From the NCBI RefSeq assembly GCF_024220175.1, contig NZ_CP098502.1, positions 186,001 to 250,000 on the forward strand: a DNA stretch of 64,000 nucleotides, in the 5' to 3' direction. Under the pieces are notes generated by a model. The model had not been told where the DNA came from, did not search any database, and saw only the letters and a program-made list of their open reading frames with translations. Shown in pieces: positions 16,372 through 29,397 of the stretch. The DNA comes from Paraconexibacter antarcticus (GTDB lineage: Bacteria > Actinomycetota > Thermoleophilia > Solirubrobacterales > Solirubrobacteraceae). Position numbers and translations under genes: made by a program. Numbering within the stretch: the stretch's first letter is position 1; each line of letters begins with the position of its first letter.

Positions 16372-17928
16372 CTAGATCGCCGCGTGGGTCATGCCGGGCG
16401 CCACCTCGGCCACCTGCACCGTGCGCATGTAGCGCACGTAGGTCACGAGACCCATCACGACGTACGCCCCGAGGAAGACGTACAGCGCGGGGAGCGACCA
16501 GTCCCGGTGGGCGTGCGCCGCCGCGACCTTCTCGGCCGGGGTCTTCGCCGCCTTCACCATGGCGGCGATGTCGAGGCTCGCCTGACGGAAGGCCACCTGG
16601 ATGAGGAAGCCGCCGAACGCCCCGATCGCGCCCGCGATGCCGATGACCGCCGCGGCCTGGCGTTTGTAGTTCACGAGCAGCGCGCCGGCCTCCTGACCGG
16701 TCCGCCTCGCCTCCGCGCGGCCGAGGCCGGCGAAGATCGCGGGGATCATGCGGTAGGTGGACCCGTTCCCCGCCCCGGCGAAGAAGAAGATCGCCATGTA
16801 GGCGACGAAGAACGTCGTGAAGCTGTGGTCGCCGACCCCGGCGATCGCCAGGACCGTGAAGAGCCCCATGCCGGCGAAGCAGGCGAGGGTGACGCGGGCG
16901 CCGCCCATCCGGTCCGCGACCCAGCCGCCGAACGGGCGGGCGACGGAGCCGATGAGCGCGCCGACGAAGCCCAGCCCGGCGAGGTACGTCGCGATGAACG
17001 TGTGGTGGCCGAGGAACTCCGGGAACGTGTTCCTGATGACGAGCGGCAGCGCGAACGAGTAGCCGATGAAGGATCCGAAGGTGCCGATGTAGAGGAAGGA
17101 CATGATCCACGTGTCCGCGTGCGAGAGGGCCCGCGTGTAGGACTGCGTGTCGGCCTTCGCCTGCGTGAGGCTGTCCATCTTCAGCCACGCGAGCGTCGCC
17201 GCGAGGACGATGAACGGCATCCACACGAGGCCGGCGTAGGCGAGGTGCACCTCGTGCGGCACGCCGGGCGCCTTCACGGCCGCGGCGGGCACGCCGACGA
17301 TGATCACGAGCGGGACGAGGAGCTGGGTGATTGCGACGCCGAGGTTGCCTCCCGCCGCGTTGAGGCCGAGCGCGAGGCCCTTCCTGCCCTCGGGGTAGAA
17401 GAACGAGATGTTCGCCATCGACGAGGAGAAGTTGCCGCCGCCCACGCCGGCGGTCGCGGCGCAGGCCAGCAGGATGAGGAACTGGTCGTGCGGCGCCTGG
17501 TCGTGGAGCCAGCCGCTCGGGACGACGACCGCGAGCAGCGTCACCGGGACGAGCAGCAACGAGGCGCTGATCGTCGTCCACAGCCGACCCCCGAGGCGCG
17601 GGACCGCGAACGTGTAGGGGATCCGCAGGAACGAGCCGATGAGGTTCGGGACCGCGGTGAGCCAGAAGAGCTGCGAGATCGTGAGGGTGATCCCGGCGTT
17701 CGCGAGGTTGAGGACGACGATCGTCCACAGCACCCAGATCGAGAAGCCGATGTTCTCGGCGAAGATCGAGAGGATGAGGTTCTTCCGGGCGATCCTCCGG
17801 CCGGTCGCCGCCCAGAACGTCGGGTCCTCGGGCTCCCAGTGGTCGATCCAGCCCTTGCGGCCGGACGCTCCGGGGGCGGCTCCGGAAGTGGTGCCCGGTT
17901 GCGGTTCGGTACGGATCGTCGTGCTCAT
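16372..17928 (-). CDS. narK: Nitrate/nitrite transporter, MFS NarK family
   Basis: A 518-residue major-facilitator protein with 12 predicted spans. NNP-family features include FWLTAVPNLIGSFLRIPYTFAVPRLGGR (span 2-3 loop with the substrate-binding Arg), GGGNFSSSMANISFFYPEGRKGLALGLNAAGGNLGVA (nitrate signature with fFYP) and GAGNGSTYRMIP later. It moves nitrate in and/or nitrite out across the membrane. No nitrate or nitrite reductase genes are adjacent, so whether it serves assimilation or respiration cannot be said. The ATG at 17928 has no strong Shine-Dalgarno. The N-terminal 25 residues are Gly/Ala/Pro-rich and probably cytoplasmic. Confidence 0.92.
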   Translation of the reverse strand: MSTTIRTEPQPGTTSGAAPGASGRKGWIDHWEPEDPTFWAATGRRIARKNLILSIFAENIGFSIWVLWTIVVLNLANAGITLTISQLFWLTAVPNLIGSFLRIPYTFAVPRLGGRLWTTISASLLLVPVTLLAVVVPSGWLHDQAPHDQFLILLACAATAGVGGGNFSSSMANISFFYPEGRKGLALGLNAAGGNLGVAITQLLVPLVIIVGVPAAAVKAPGVPHEVHLAYAGLVWMPFIVLAATLAWLKMDSLTQAKADTQSYTRALSHADTWIMSFLYIGTFGSFIGYSFALPLVIRNTFPEFLGHHTFIATYLAGLGFVGALIGSVARPFGGWVADRMGGARVTLACFAGMGLFTVLAIAGVGDHSFTTFFVAYMAIFFFAGAGNGSTYRMIPAIFAGLGRAEARRTGQEAGALLVNYKRQAAAVIGIAGAIGAFGGFLIQVAFRQASLDIAAMVKAAKTPAEKVAAAHAHRDWSLPALYVFLGAYVVMGLVTYVRYMRTVQVAEVAPGMTHAAI

Positions 17929-18097
17929 GCGGGGTTCTCCGGCGTCGGGGGACGGGTGCCTGAGAGCACGCTAAGGCCGATGAAATGGGGGCTCTACGAC
18001 ATCCGGTCGGAGTCTTCCGGCCGCTTCTCGCCGCCCGGTCGAAGGTGAACCATCCGGTTCAGGAACCGTCGTGTTCCGGGGCGATCGCGAGGTCGGG

Positions 18098-18137
18098 TCG
18101 AGATGCCCGCACAGATCTACTACACTCCCACTAAGAT
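18098..18137 (+). promoter_or_regulatory. dnaK promoter with HAIR-like HspR operator
   Basis: TCGAGA at 18098-18103 and TACACT at 18121-18126 are separated by 17 bases, a plausible vegetative promoter. Overlapping the -10 is a 23-bp imperfect dyad, ATCTACTA-N7-ACTAAGAT (18115-18137). It has the 8-7-8 geometry of the element before clpB and resembles the actinobacterial HspR operator CTTGAGT-N7-ACTCAAG in architecture. The left arm matches poorly beyond ATCT. Confidence 0.5.
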
Positions 18138-18215
18138 TTCGTAGCAGACGACACGGCAGCCCCTCTGCCGGACCCCGAACCTCCGTCACACACCGTCCCC
18201 AAGGAGCACCCTCCA

Positions 18216-20123
<1,908 letters not shown>

Positions 20124-20126
20124 CCG

Positions 20127-20741
20127 ATGTCCGCCGAGGACACCACGCCCGGGGGCGAGCCCGCCCTCGACGCCGAGCTCGTGACCGAGGAGGCGGCCGA
20201 GGCCGCCGCCGAGGCCACGGCCGGCGACGGGTCGACGGGCGCGCTGATGGACGACGGCACGGAGGCCGGCGCGGAGGCGCCGGCCGCCGCCGCGGGCGAC
20301 GCCGAGCCCGCCGCCGCCCCGGACTACCAGGACCTCTACCTCCGCTCCGCCGCGGAGATGGACAACCTGCGCAAGCGCGCGCGGCGGGACGTCGGCGCGG
20401 CCGAGGGCCGCGGCGTCGCGAAGCTCGCGAAGGAGCTGCTGCCGGCGCTCGACAACCTCGACCGGGCGCTCGCGGCCGCCGAGGCGGCCGAGGGCGACGA
20501 GGAGCACACGATCACCCGCGGCATCCGGCTCGTGCAGAGCGAGCTGGCGGCCGCGCTGACCCGGGTCGGCATCACGACGGAGATCCCGCTCGGGGCCCCG
20601 TTCGACCCGCACCGCCACGAGGCGCTGACGCAGCACCCGAAGGAGAACACCGCCCCGGGCCTCGTCATCGACGTCTACCAGCCCGGCTACGTCTACGGAG
20701 ACACCGTCCTGCGCGCGGCGAAGGTCGTGGTGTCGGCGTAG
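20127..20741 (+). CDS. grpE: Nucleotide exchange factor GrpE
   Basis: A 204-residue co-chaperone that releases ADP from DnaK. The first 70 residues are an acidic, Ala-rich disordered region, longer than in E. coli GrpE. The core begins [19 protein letters not shown] (long dimeric helix) and ends with the beta domain [14 protein letters not shown] and [18 protein letters not shown], both diagnostic. The ATG lies three bases after the dnaK stop, so translation is probably coupled. Confidence 0.96.
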   Translation: MSAEDTTPGGEPALDAELVTEEAAEAAAEATAGDGSTGALMDDGTEAGAEAPAAAAGDAEPAAAPDYQDLYLRSAAEMDNLRKRARRDVGAAEGRGVAKLAKELLPALDNLDRALAAAEAAEGDEEHTITRGIRLVQSELAAALTRVGITTEIPLGAPFDPHRHEALTQHPKENTAPGLVIDVYQPGYVYGDTVLRAAKVVVSA

Positions 20742-20779
20742 CGCCGGCCCCACCCCGCCCGAAAGGATCACGAAGAACC

Positions 20780-21970
20780 ATGGCCGGCAAGGACCTCTAC
20801 AAGGTGCTCGGCGTCGACAAGAAGGCGACGCCCGAGGAGATCAAGAAGGCGTACCGCAAGCTCGCGCGGCAGTACCACCCGGACCGCAACCCGGACAACG
20901 CGAGCGCGGAGGAGCGCTTCAAGGAGGTCCAGGGTGCGTACGACGTCCTCGGTGACGCGGAGAAGCGCAAGCAGTACGACCGCGGCGGCCTGAGCTCGCT
21001 CTTCGGCGGCGGCGCGCCCGGCGGCCCGGGGGGCGGCCCGGCGGGCGGCTTCGGCGGCGGCGCGCAGGACTTCGGCGGGATCTCCGACATCCTCTCGAAC
21101 CTCTTCGGCAACGGCCCGGGCGGCCCCGGCGGCGGCACGTCCGGCCGCGGCGGCGCCCGTCGCCAGCGCCCCGAGCGCGGCCGCGACGTCGAGACGTCGG
21201 TGCAGGTCACCTTCCAGCAGGCGATGGACGGCGTGCAGGTCTCGCTCACCGTGCCGACGGCGCAGACGTGCAACACCTGCCACGGGACGGGCGCGAAGCC
21301 CGGCACCGCGCCGAAGGTCTGCCCGCGCTGCCAGGGCCGCGGCGTCGAGGCGCAGGGCCAGGGCGTCTTCTCGATCTCCACGCCGTGCTCGCAGTGCGGC
21401 GGCGGCGGGACGATCATCGAGGACCCGTGCGCGACCTGCCGCGGCAGCGGCTCGATCCGCACGGTCAAGAAGTACCGCGTGAACATCCCGCCGGGCGTCC
21501 GCGAGGGGTCGAAGGTCCGCATCAACGGCAAGGGCGAACCCGGGACGGGGGGCGGCCCGCCCGGCGACCTCTTCGTGCTCACGCACGTCGAGGCGTCCCC
21601 GATCTTCGACCGCAAGGGCGACAACGTCGAGGTCGAGGTCCCGATCACGTTCCCGGAGGCCGCGCGCGGCGCCGAGGTCGAGGTCCCGACGCTCAACGGC
21701 CGCAAGAAGCTCCGCGTCCCGCCGGGGACGAGCTCCGGGACGGTCCAGCGCCTGCGTGGCGAGGGGCCCCCCAAGCTCGGGACCACGGGCCCACCCACCC
21801 GCGGCGACATCCACTACCGCTTCGTCATCGACGTGCCGAACGACCTCTCCAAGGAGCAGTCCGACGCGGTCGAGAAGCTCTCGAAGGCGATGCGCGGCGA
21901 CCCGCGGTCCCGGCTCTTCGCCGCGGCCGAGGCGGCCGCCGCCGCGGGCAGGGCGAGCGAGGAGACATGA
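20780..21970 (+). CDS. dnaJ: Chaperone protein DnaJ (Hsp40)
   Basis: A 396-residue co-chaperone that stimulates DnaK ATPase. It has a J-domain with the HPD triad at 33-35 (QYHPDRNPD), a Gly/Phe-rich stretch about residues 75-125, and four zinc repeats [24 protein letters not shown] and CATCRGSG. The C-terminal substrate domain includes [15 protein letters not shown] and LRGEGPP. It is a complete type I DnaJ. An AAAGGA Shine-Dalgarno lies about ten bases before the ATG at 20780. It follows grpE by 38 bases. Confidence 0.97.
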   Translation: MAGKDLYKVLGVDKKATPEEIKKAYRKLARQYHPDRNPDNASAEERFKEVQGAYDVLGDAEKRKQYDRGGLSSLFGGGAPGGPGGGPAGGFGGGAQDFGGISDILSNLFGNGPGGPGGGTSGRGGARRQRPERGRDVETSVQVTFQQAMDGVQVSLTVPTAQTCNTCHGTGAKPGTAPKVCPRCQGRGVEAQGQGVFSISTPCSQCGGGGTIIEDPCATCRGSGSIRTVKKYRVNIPPGVREGSKVRINGKGEPGTGGGPPGDLFVLTHVEASPIFDRKGDNVEVEVPITFPEAARGAEVEVPTLNGRKKLRVPPGTSSGTVQRLRGEGPPKLGTTGPPTRGDIHYRFVIDVPNDLSKEQSDAVEKLSKAMRGDPRSRLFAAAEAAAAAGRASEET

Positions 21971-22037
21971 CGGCGAGCGGCTGGGCCCGCAGGGCTTGCC
22001 CGCCGTTCGCGCGGGCAACGATTCGGAGGGACATGTT

Positions 22038-22520
22038 GTGAGCAACGAGGAGCCACGGCGAACCCGGACGACGACGCGGATCACGATCTCCGACGATCGC
22101 GGCGTCTTCATGATCTCCGTCGCCGCCGAGCTCGCGGAGATGCACCCGCAGACCCTGCGCATGTACGAGCAGCGTGGCCTCATCGAGCCGCAGCGCTCCG
22201 CGAAGGGCACGCGCCTGTACTCGCAGGCGGACGTCGAGAAGCTCCGCCGCATCCAGGAGATGACCGGCGAGCTCGGGCTCAACCTCGCGGGCGTCGAGCG
22301 GGTCCTCGAGCTCGAGCAGGAGCTCGAGCGGGCGACCGCGCGGCTCAAGGCCCTGGAGGAGCGCTCGCAGGAGATGCGCGCGGAGATGGAGCGCGAGGTC
22401 GAGGCGGTCCGCCGGTCGTTCCGCGCGGAGATCGTGCCCTACCGGCCGATGACCGACATCGTCCCGGCGCGCCGCGACCCGCCTGCGGGCGGCCGCCGCA
22501 TCCGCGTCGACCGCGACTGA
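22038..22520 (+). CDS. hspR: Heat-shock repressor HspR (MerR family)
   Basis: A 160-residue MerR-type regulator, the known repressor of dnaK operons and clpB in actinobacteria. The winged HTH reads VFMISVAAELAEMHPQTLRM and continues YEQRGLIEPQRS, typical of HspR. It is followed by a coiled coil of about 45 residues (ERVLELEQELERATARLKAL). The GTG at 22038 is supported by CGGAGGG seven bases upstream. As the last gene of its own target operon it should act in a feedback loop, with DnaK as corepressor in characterised species. Candidate operators are described at dnaK and clpB. Confidence 0.94.
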   Translation: MSNEEPRRTRTTTRITISDDRGVFMISVAAELAEMHPQTLRMYEQRGLIEPQRSAKGTRLYSQADVEKLRRIQEMTGELGLNLAGVERVLELEQELERATARLKALEERSQEMRAEMEREVEAVRRSFRAEIVPYRPMTDIVPARRDPPAGGRRIRVDRD

Positions 22521-22623
22521 ACGCGTGGGCGCGCGGGCCCGCCGGCCGGATCGCCTGCGCGGGGAGGATCGCGGCCGCGCCCCGTTTGGCGTCAGCCCGG
22601 TGCGGGACGGGTACTGCGACACC

Positions 22624-23268
22624 ATGACGAACGCCAGTGACGAGACGCCGCCGGCCGGCCCGGCGGCCGCGGGCACCCCGGCGCCGGCCGTTCCCGCCCC
22701 GAGCCGCGCCGAGGTGCTGCTCGACCGGGGGGCGCGCGGCGCCGGTCGAGGCCTGCGGGTCGCCGCGCGCGAGCTCTCCGAGCGCCGAGGCCTGCGGACG
22801 GTCCTCGTCGGCGCCGCGCTCACGCTCCTGGCCATCCACCTCGGGTCGGGCTCCGCGTTCTCGCTGCCGCTGCTCGTCGTCGGCCTCGGCATGATCGTCG
22901 TCGGCGCCATGGGCCCGCGGCTGCGTGGTCACATCGGCCTCGACTTCGGCCCGGAGGGCACCGCGATCACGCTGCACACCCACGTCGCGCCCCCGGGTCG
23001 CCGGCTCGCGCCGCAGGGGGACGGCGCGCAGGTCATCGAACTCCCGCCGCGTCCACGGATCGCGCTCGTCCCGTCGACGCCGCGGGCGGAGGTCACCGCG
23101 CCGGCCGCGCCCGTCGCGGCGCCCGGCCCGGACCCCGCGACGACCCCGGCCGACGGCCCGGGCGTCGTCGAGTCCTCGGGGGAGACGATCGAGATCGACG
23201 TCGAGCAGCTCCGCGCGATGCTCCGGGAGGCCGAGCGCGCCGAGGCGCAGCGGCACGTCCCGGGCTGA
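22624..23268 (+). CDS. Hypothetical membrane-anchored protein
   Basis: A 214-residue protein I do not recognise. The N-terminus is Pro/Ala-rich. Around residues 60-100 there are two hydrophobic spans ([16 protein letters not shown] and [19 protein letters not shown]). A soluble tail follows with a Pro/Ala-rich linker and a final acidic helix ([18 protein letters not shown]). It lies between hspR and clpB in the heat-shock region, so stress-linked expression is possible but unproven. The ATG at 22624 is chosen; an in-frame GTG further upstream cannot be excluded. Confidence 0.7.
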   Translation: MTNASDETPPAGPAAAGTPAPAVPAPSRAEVLLDRGARGAGRGLRVAARELSERRGLRTVLVGAALTLLAIHLGSGSAFSLPLLVVGLGMIVVGAMGPRLRGHIGLDFGPEGTAITLHTHVAPPGRRLAPQGDGAQVIELPPRPRIALVPSTPRAEVTAPAAPVAAPGPDPATTPADGPGVVESSGETIEIDVEQLRAMLREAERAEAQRHVPG

Positions 23269-23280
23269 CGCGACCGGGGG

Positions 23281-23511
23281 TCAGTCGTCGGTGCTGCCGT
23301 CCGACCGGACGTTGCCGCGGTGGACGCCGTCCTCGCCCACTTCGGCTACGAGGTCGGCCCGGCCGGGATGGTCTTTCGGCAGGTCGTGCGGCGAGACCTC
23401 GTCGTGGACCTCGGGGGTCGAGCCGCCGCGCGACTCGTCGTCGGGGGTGAACGGTCCGAGCGGCTCGCGCGCGTCGGAGTCGTGCGGAGGGGCGTGCTGT
23501 TCGTCGGGCAT
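23281..23511 (-). CDS. Small acidic protein, paralogue of the neighbour at 23641
   Basis: A 76-residue hydrophilic protein of unknown function. It aligns over nearly its whole length with the product of 23641-23859: PHDS-A-EPLGPF-PDDES, then TPEVHD, SPHDLP-DHPGR and a final LV. Conservation of protein sequence between two tandem copies supports both as real genes. It is rich in His, Asp and Pro and probably lacks a compact fold. The start at 23511 is chosen to match the paralogue; no good Shine-Dalgarno is seen. Confidence 0.6.
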   Translation of the reverse strand: MPDEQHAPPHDSDAREPLGPFTPDDESRGGSTPEVHDEVSPHDLPKDHPGRADLVAEVGEDGVHRGNVRSDGSTDD

Positions 23512-23640
23512 GCAGGACAGGATGCCCGGAGTCACCCCGCCGGAACCGGCGCCCGCCCGCCGCGGGCGCACCACCGGCGCCTGCGCACCGCCCGCTGGAT
23601 CGCCGGCGGGCGGCGCGCAGGCGCCGGCTGGGGTGGCCGG

Positions 23641-23859
23641 TCAGGTGTTGCCGCCCACCGCCTCTCGGCGGCGCCGGTCGGTCTCGCGGACGAGGGCGGG
23701 GCGGCCCGGGTGGTCGCGCGGCAGGTCGTGCGGGCTGATGTCGTCGTGGACCTCGGGCGTGTCGCCGAGGGGGCTCTCGTCGTCCGGGGGGAACGGTCCG
23801 AGCGGCTCGTGGGCCGTGGAGTCGTGGGGGGCAGCGTCGTGCTTGCGGTTCTCGTCCAT
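23641..23859 (-). CDS. Small acidic protein, second of a tandem pair
   Basis: A 72-residue hydrophilic protein. It shares EPLGPF-PDDES, TPEVHD and [13 protein letters not shown] with the gene at 23281. The ATG at 23859 follows a GGAGG Shine-Dalgarno by about four bases. It sits just upstream of, and divergent from, clpB. Function unknown; the location suggests, but does not show, a link with heat shock. Confidence 0.65.
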   Translation of the reverse strand: MDENRKHDAAPHDSTAHEPLGPFPPDDESPLGDTPEVHDDISPHDLPRDHPGRPALVRETDRRRREAVGGNT

Positions 23860-23978
23860 GCCCTCCGGTTGCCCGGGCGCGACCTCCGGCCAACCGATCG
23901 GCGCCATCCGGGCACGCCCGCGCGCTCGGCGCCGCGCATCCGCAGAAACCCCGGATCGCAATCAGCATGCAGTACCCC

Positions 23979-24011
23979 TTGAAAGGAAATCTCAGTCGAG
24001 TACACTGAGAT
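23979..24011 (+). promoter_or_regulatory. clpB promoter overlapped by HAIR-like operator; leaderless start
   Basis: TTGAAA (23979-23984) and TACACT (24001-24006), 16 bases apart, form a good vegetative promoter. A perfect dyad ATCTCAGT-N7-ACTGAGAT (23989-24011) covers the spacer and the -10. The predicted transcription start near 24013 is only a few bases before the ATG at 24017, and no Shine-Dalgarno fits between, so the mRNA is predicted leaderless. The dyad is the likely HspR binding site. Confidence 0.75.
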
Positions 24012-24016
24012 ACGAA

Positions 24017-26584
<2,568 letters not shown>

Positions 26585-26591
26585 CGCCGGC

Positions 26592-26618
26592 GCCGGGGTC
26601 CCGTCGCGGGACCCCGGC
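26592..26618. terminator. Strong hairpin after clpB
   Basis: A perfect 12-bp stem, GCCGGGGTCCCG (26592-26603) with CGGGACCCCGGC (26607-26618) and a TCG loop, starts eight bases after the clpB stop. No U-tract follows, as is common in GC-rich actinobacteria. Confidence 0.75.
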
Positions 26619-26806
26619 ACCGTCCGCCCGACCCGATCTCCCTGCAACCGGGCGTTCGGGGGAACTGCAGAAAGGCTGCAGCCCGGGCGGCCAGACGTGT
26701 CAAAGATCTTGCAATCCGCCGGGGAGGCGCGGATCCGCGTTACGTTCCGGCCGGTCCGGGACAGGGTGTCCCGGCCGACCGCGGGGGCCGGTGGACCCGC
26801 TCACCC

Positions 26807-27490
26807 ATGCCCGAGCGCCCCTCCCCACCGCGTCGCCTCCTCCCGGCCCATCGCTCCCGGCGTGCGATCGGCGGGCTCTCCGCGGCGCTCGCCCTGCTGC
26901 TCGGGCCGCCCGCGGCGCTCACCCGGGCCGACGACGCCGCCGACACGCCGCCGATCCCGCCCGCCGCGCTCGCCGCGTGCCCGGGGCTCACGGCACCGAC
27001 CTCCACGGTCAGCGGCGACCGGGCGGCCGTGCTCGTCCTCTGCGCGATCAACGCGGAGCGCCAGGCCGCCGGCGTCGCCGCGCTGCAGCCGGTCGGCGAG
27101 CTCGCCGTCGCGGCCCAGGGCCACACCCAGGAGATGGTCGCCCGCGGTGACCTCGAGCACGGCGACCTGCCGGCGCAGCTGCAGGGCTACGCCCGGGGCT
27201 ACGGCTACCAGCTCGGGGAGAACATCGGGGAGACGACCGGCGACGCGGCCGTCGGCGAGATGATCGGCGCCTGGATGGACTCGAGCAGTCACCGGGCGAA
27301 CATCCTGGATCCCCGCTTCCACGACATCGGCATCGGCGTGCTGCTCGTGGCCGCCGACGGCGGTCCGGGCGCGACCTACACGACCGATTTCGGGGCCCGT
27401 CGCGCCCTCGCGACCCGCCGGGCGAAGGCCCGCCGTCGCGCCGTCGTTGTCAGACGCCGACATCGGACGAGCGCGCCCAGGTTTACCTGA
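26807..27490 (+). CDS. Secreted CAP-domain (SCP/PR-1-like) protein
   Basis: A 227-residue exported protein. An Arg-rich N-terminus and the hydrophobic stretch GGLSAALALLLGPPAALTRA form a signal peptide. The mature part is a CAP domain: LCAINAERQAAGVAALQP, AAQGHTQEMVARGDLEHGD, LGENIG, MIGAWMDSSSHRANILDPRF and IGIGVLLV. The conserved His residues (GHTQEM and SHRANIL) are present. A very basic tail (RRAKARRRAVVVRRRHR) follows. Bacterial CAP proteins are extracellular with mostly unknown roles. It is followed 175 bases later by a second CAP gene with the same order of motifs. Confidence 0.85.
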   Translation: MPERPSPPRRLLPAHRSRRAIGGLSAALALLLGPPAALTRADDAADTPPIPPAALAACPGLTAPTSTVSGDRAAVLVLCAINAERQAAGVAALQPVGELAVAAQGHTQEMVARGDLEHGDLPAQLQGYARGYGYQLGENIGETTGDAAVGEMIGAWMDSSSHRANILDPRFHDIGIGVLLVAADGGPGATYTTDFGARRALATRRAKARRRAVVVRRRHRTSAPRFT

Positions 27491-27665
27491 CGCCGGACCC
27501 GGTCTGTACGCTGCCCGCCGGGTCCACCGTCCCACCGGTGCCGGCCCGCTCCCTCCCCGACCGTCGCGATCCCACCTCGCGCCGGCCGGCTCCGTCCTGC
27601 CCGTTCCAACCCCCAGCCGTCCCACGCCCGTCGTACCCCACCCCCACGAGAGGAGGCACCACCCC

Positions 27666-28196
27666 GTGCCGATCCCGAAGCCGTTCCGTGTCCTTCCGGC
27701 GCCCGTCGGGGCGCTCGCCGCCGTCGCCGTGGCCGCGCTGCCGTCCCCCGCGATGGCCGCCGGGTGCCCAGGCGCCGCCGCCCCGATCAGCCGGCTCGGC
27801 GACGCCCAGGTCCGTGTCGCGGCCGTCTGCGAGCTCAACGCCCGGCGCCGCGCCGCCGGCCTGCCGCCGCTGCACGCCGTCCGCAGCCTCACCCGGCTCG
27901 CCCAGCTGCACACGGGCGTCATGGTCGCGCGCCGCTCCCTCGAGCACGGCAACCTCCGTCGCCGCCTGCGCGCCTACACGGCCGGCCGCGCGTTCGTGGT
28001 CGGCGAGAACATCGGGACCTGCGACGGTCCGGGCGGGACGGTGGCCCAGATGATGGTCGCCTGGATGCAGTCACCCGAGCACCGGGCGAACATCCTGCAG
28101 CCGCGCTTCCGCGACGTCGGGGTCGGCGTCGTGCGCCGCGCGACCGACGGCGCGGCCGGCGCGACGATGACGACGAGCTTCGGCTGGCGCGGCTGA
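27666..28196 (+). CDS. Secreted CAP-domain protein, second copy
   Basis: A 176-residue exported protein. The signal peptide VGALAAVAVAALPSPAMA ends in an AMA cleavage site. The CAP domain has VCELNARRRAAGLPPLHAV, LAQLHTGVMVARRSLEHGN, VGENIGTC, MVAWMQSPEHRANILQPRF and VGVGVVRR. The GTG at 27666 is preferred because GAGAGGAGG lies about nine bases upstream and it puts the signal peptide at the N-terminus. It lacks the basic tail of the first copy. The two are probably an old tandem duplication. A 34-bp repeat array begins 17 bases after the stop. Confidence 0.85.
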   Translation: MPIPKPFRVLPAPVGALAAVAVAALPSPAMAAGCPGAAAPISRLGDAQVRVAAVCELNARRRAAGLPPLHAVRSLTRLAQLHTGVMVARRSLEHGNLRRRLRAYTAGRAFVVGENIGTCDGPGGTVAQMMVAWMQSPEHRANILQPRFRDVGVGVVRRATDGAAGATMTTSFGWRG

Positions 28197-28213
28197 GCGC
28201 CGGCCGGGCCAAC

Positions 28214-28371
28214 CGCCAGGGCGAGCTATGTCGCTCGACCGGTCGCCCGCCAGGGCGAGCTGTGTCGCTCGACCGGTCGCCCGCCAGGGCGAGCTATGTC
28301 GCTCGACCGGTCGCCCGCCAGGGCGAGCTGTGTCGCTCGACCGGTCGCCCGCCAGGGCGAGCTATGTCGCT
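28214..28371. repeat. 34-bp tandem repeat array (4 full units and a 22-base partial)
   Basis: Units start at 28214, 28248, 28282, 28316 and 28350 and are identical except for one position. The centre reads alternately GAGCTATG and GAGCTGTG (A,G,A,G,A), so the true period is 68 bases. Each unit contains the 10-bp palindrome CGACCGGTCG and shorter dyads (CGAGC...GCTCG, and CGCCC...GGGCG across unit joints). The last, partial unit includes the TAG stop of the minus-strand gene ending at 28362, so the array grew from that gene's 3' end or inserted beside it. Confidence 0.9.
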
Positions 28372-29045
28372 TTGACCTTCACCGCCACCGTGAAGAAGAG
28401 GAACGGGCTCTTGCTCGTCCCCTTCACGTAGCGCTTGGCGGTGTCGAACTGCAGGCGCCACGTGCCGCGCCGCGCCGGGAACGGGAACAGGCGGTGGCGC
28501 GGCGTGTGCGGGATCGTGCCGCACACGCCCCTGCCGGTGCCGAGGCGCACGGTCCGCTGGACCTTGCCGTCGTCCGGCCGGACGTAGTGCAGGTAGATCG
28601 GCGGGCTCGCGACGCCGGAGAGGCCGAAGCCGAAGACCTCGAAGCGGACCTTGAGGCTCTGCGGGTCGCCCGCCGCGGGCGTGAAGTCGGCGAGCAGGCG
28701 CGAGACCTGGAACGTCGTCGTCGGCGCGTTCGCGCCCTCCTGCACACCGACCGTGTAGCGGTGGGCGCGGGTCCCGTTCGCGAGCTGCGGGGAGGTGAAC
28801 GTGCCGCTGAGGTTGCCGGACGCGTCGGTCATGCCGGTCCCGCCGGTGAGCGGCCGGCCGTCGAGCGTCACCTGGTACTGGGCGCTCGGCGTGAAGCCGC
28901 TGCCGGTGAGCTTCACGGTGTCCTTCCGCTGGCCGGGGTCCGCGTAACACGTCCGGTCGACCGAGATCGTCGCCGCCGAGGCCGCGGATGGGGCCGCTCC
29001 GAACAGGGGCAGGAGCAGCAGGAACACGATCAGGCGGGACCTCAT
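28362..29045 (-). CDS. Secreted protein of unknown function
   Basis: A 227-residue exported protein. RLIVFLLLLPLFGAAPSAASA is a clear signal peptide. The mature part looks all-beta: TISVDRTCYADPGQRKD, VKLTGSGFTPSAQYQVTLDG, ASGNLSGTFTSP and TFQVSRLLADFTP. It resembles Ig-like or filamin-like secreted domains, but I cannot name a family. The C-terminal segment RRGTWRLQFDTAKRYVKGT has the look of extracellular sugar- or calcium-binding repeats without a motif I recognise. Its last codons and stop lie inside the repeat array. Confidence 0.75.
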   Translation of the reverse strand: MRSRLIVFLLLLPLFGAAPSAASAATISVDRTCYADPGQRKDTVKLTGSGFTPSAQYQVTLDGRPLTGGTGMTDASGNLSGTFTSPQLANGTRAHRYTVGVQEGANAPTTTFQVSRLLADFTPAAGDPQSLKVRFEVFGFGLSGVASPPIYLHYVRPDDGKVQRTVRLGTGRGVCGTIPHTPRHRLFPFPARRGTWRLQFDTAKRYVKGTSKSPFLFFTVAVKVKAT

Positions 29046-29100
29046 GGGCCAACGATGGTAGAACGCGCCAGTACACGCGGTCGACCCAACTGGAGAATCC

Positions 29101-29382
29101 ATGCCCACGTACATCATGCTCTCGACGCTCACCCCCGAAGGCGTGCAGACGATCAAGAACAACCCTGCCCGCATCCGGGAGGTCAACAGTGAGATCGAGC
29201 AGCTCGGTGCTTCGGTGAAGGCGCAGTGGGCCACGCTCGGCCGCTTCGACTTCATCAACGTCGTCGAGGCGCCCGACGAGGCGACCATGGCGCGCGTCTC
29301 CCTCGAGCTCGGCTCGCGGGGCACGGTCCGCTATGAGACGCTCTCGGCGATCCCCGTCGACGAGTTCATCGCCTCCCTCTAG
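29101..29382 (+). CDS. GYD-domain protein
   Basis: A 93-residue protein. [19 protein letters not shown] at the start and [18 protein letters not shown] in the middle are typical of the GYD family (here GRFDF replaces the GxYD core). GYD proteins are small ferredoxin-like oligomers of unknown role, often next to purD. The ATG is at 29101. purD starts 16 bases after the stop, so the two are likely co-transcribed. Confidence 0.85.
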   Translation: MPTYIMLSTLTPEGVQTIKNNPARIREVNSEIEQLGASVKAQWATLGRFDFINVVEAPDEATMARVSLELGSRGTVRYETLSAIPVDEFIASL

Positions 29383-29397
29383 GGGCGGCGCCGGCGC

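Noticed and set aside
28214..28371. 34-bp repeats as a CRISPR array
   Set aside because: Units are directly contiguous with no unique spacers, and no cas genes are present.
28228..28431. Open frame of 67 codons made of repeated SPARASCVARPVARQGELC-like residues
   Set aside because: It is a by-product of the 34-bp repeat (34 is not a multiple of 3, so three frames stay open) and has no ribosome site.
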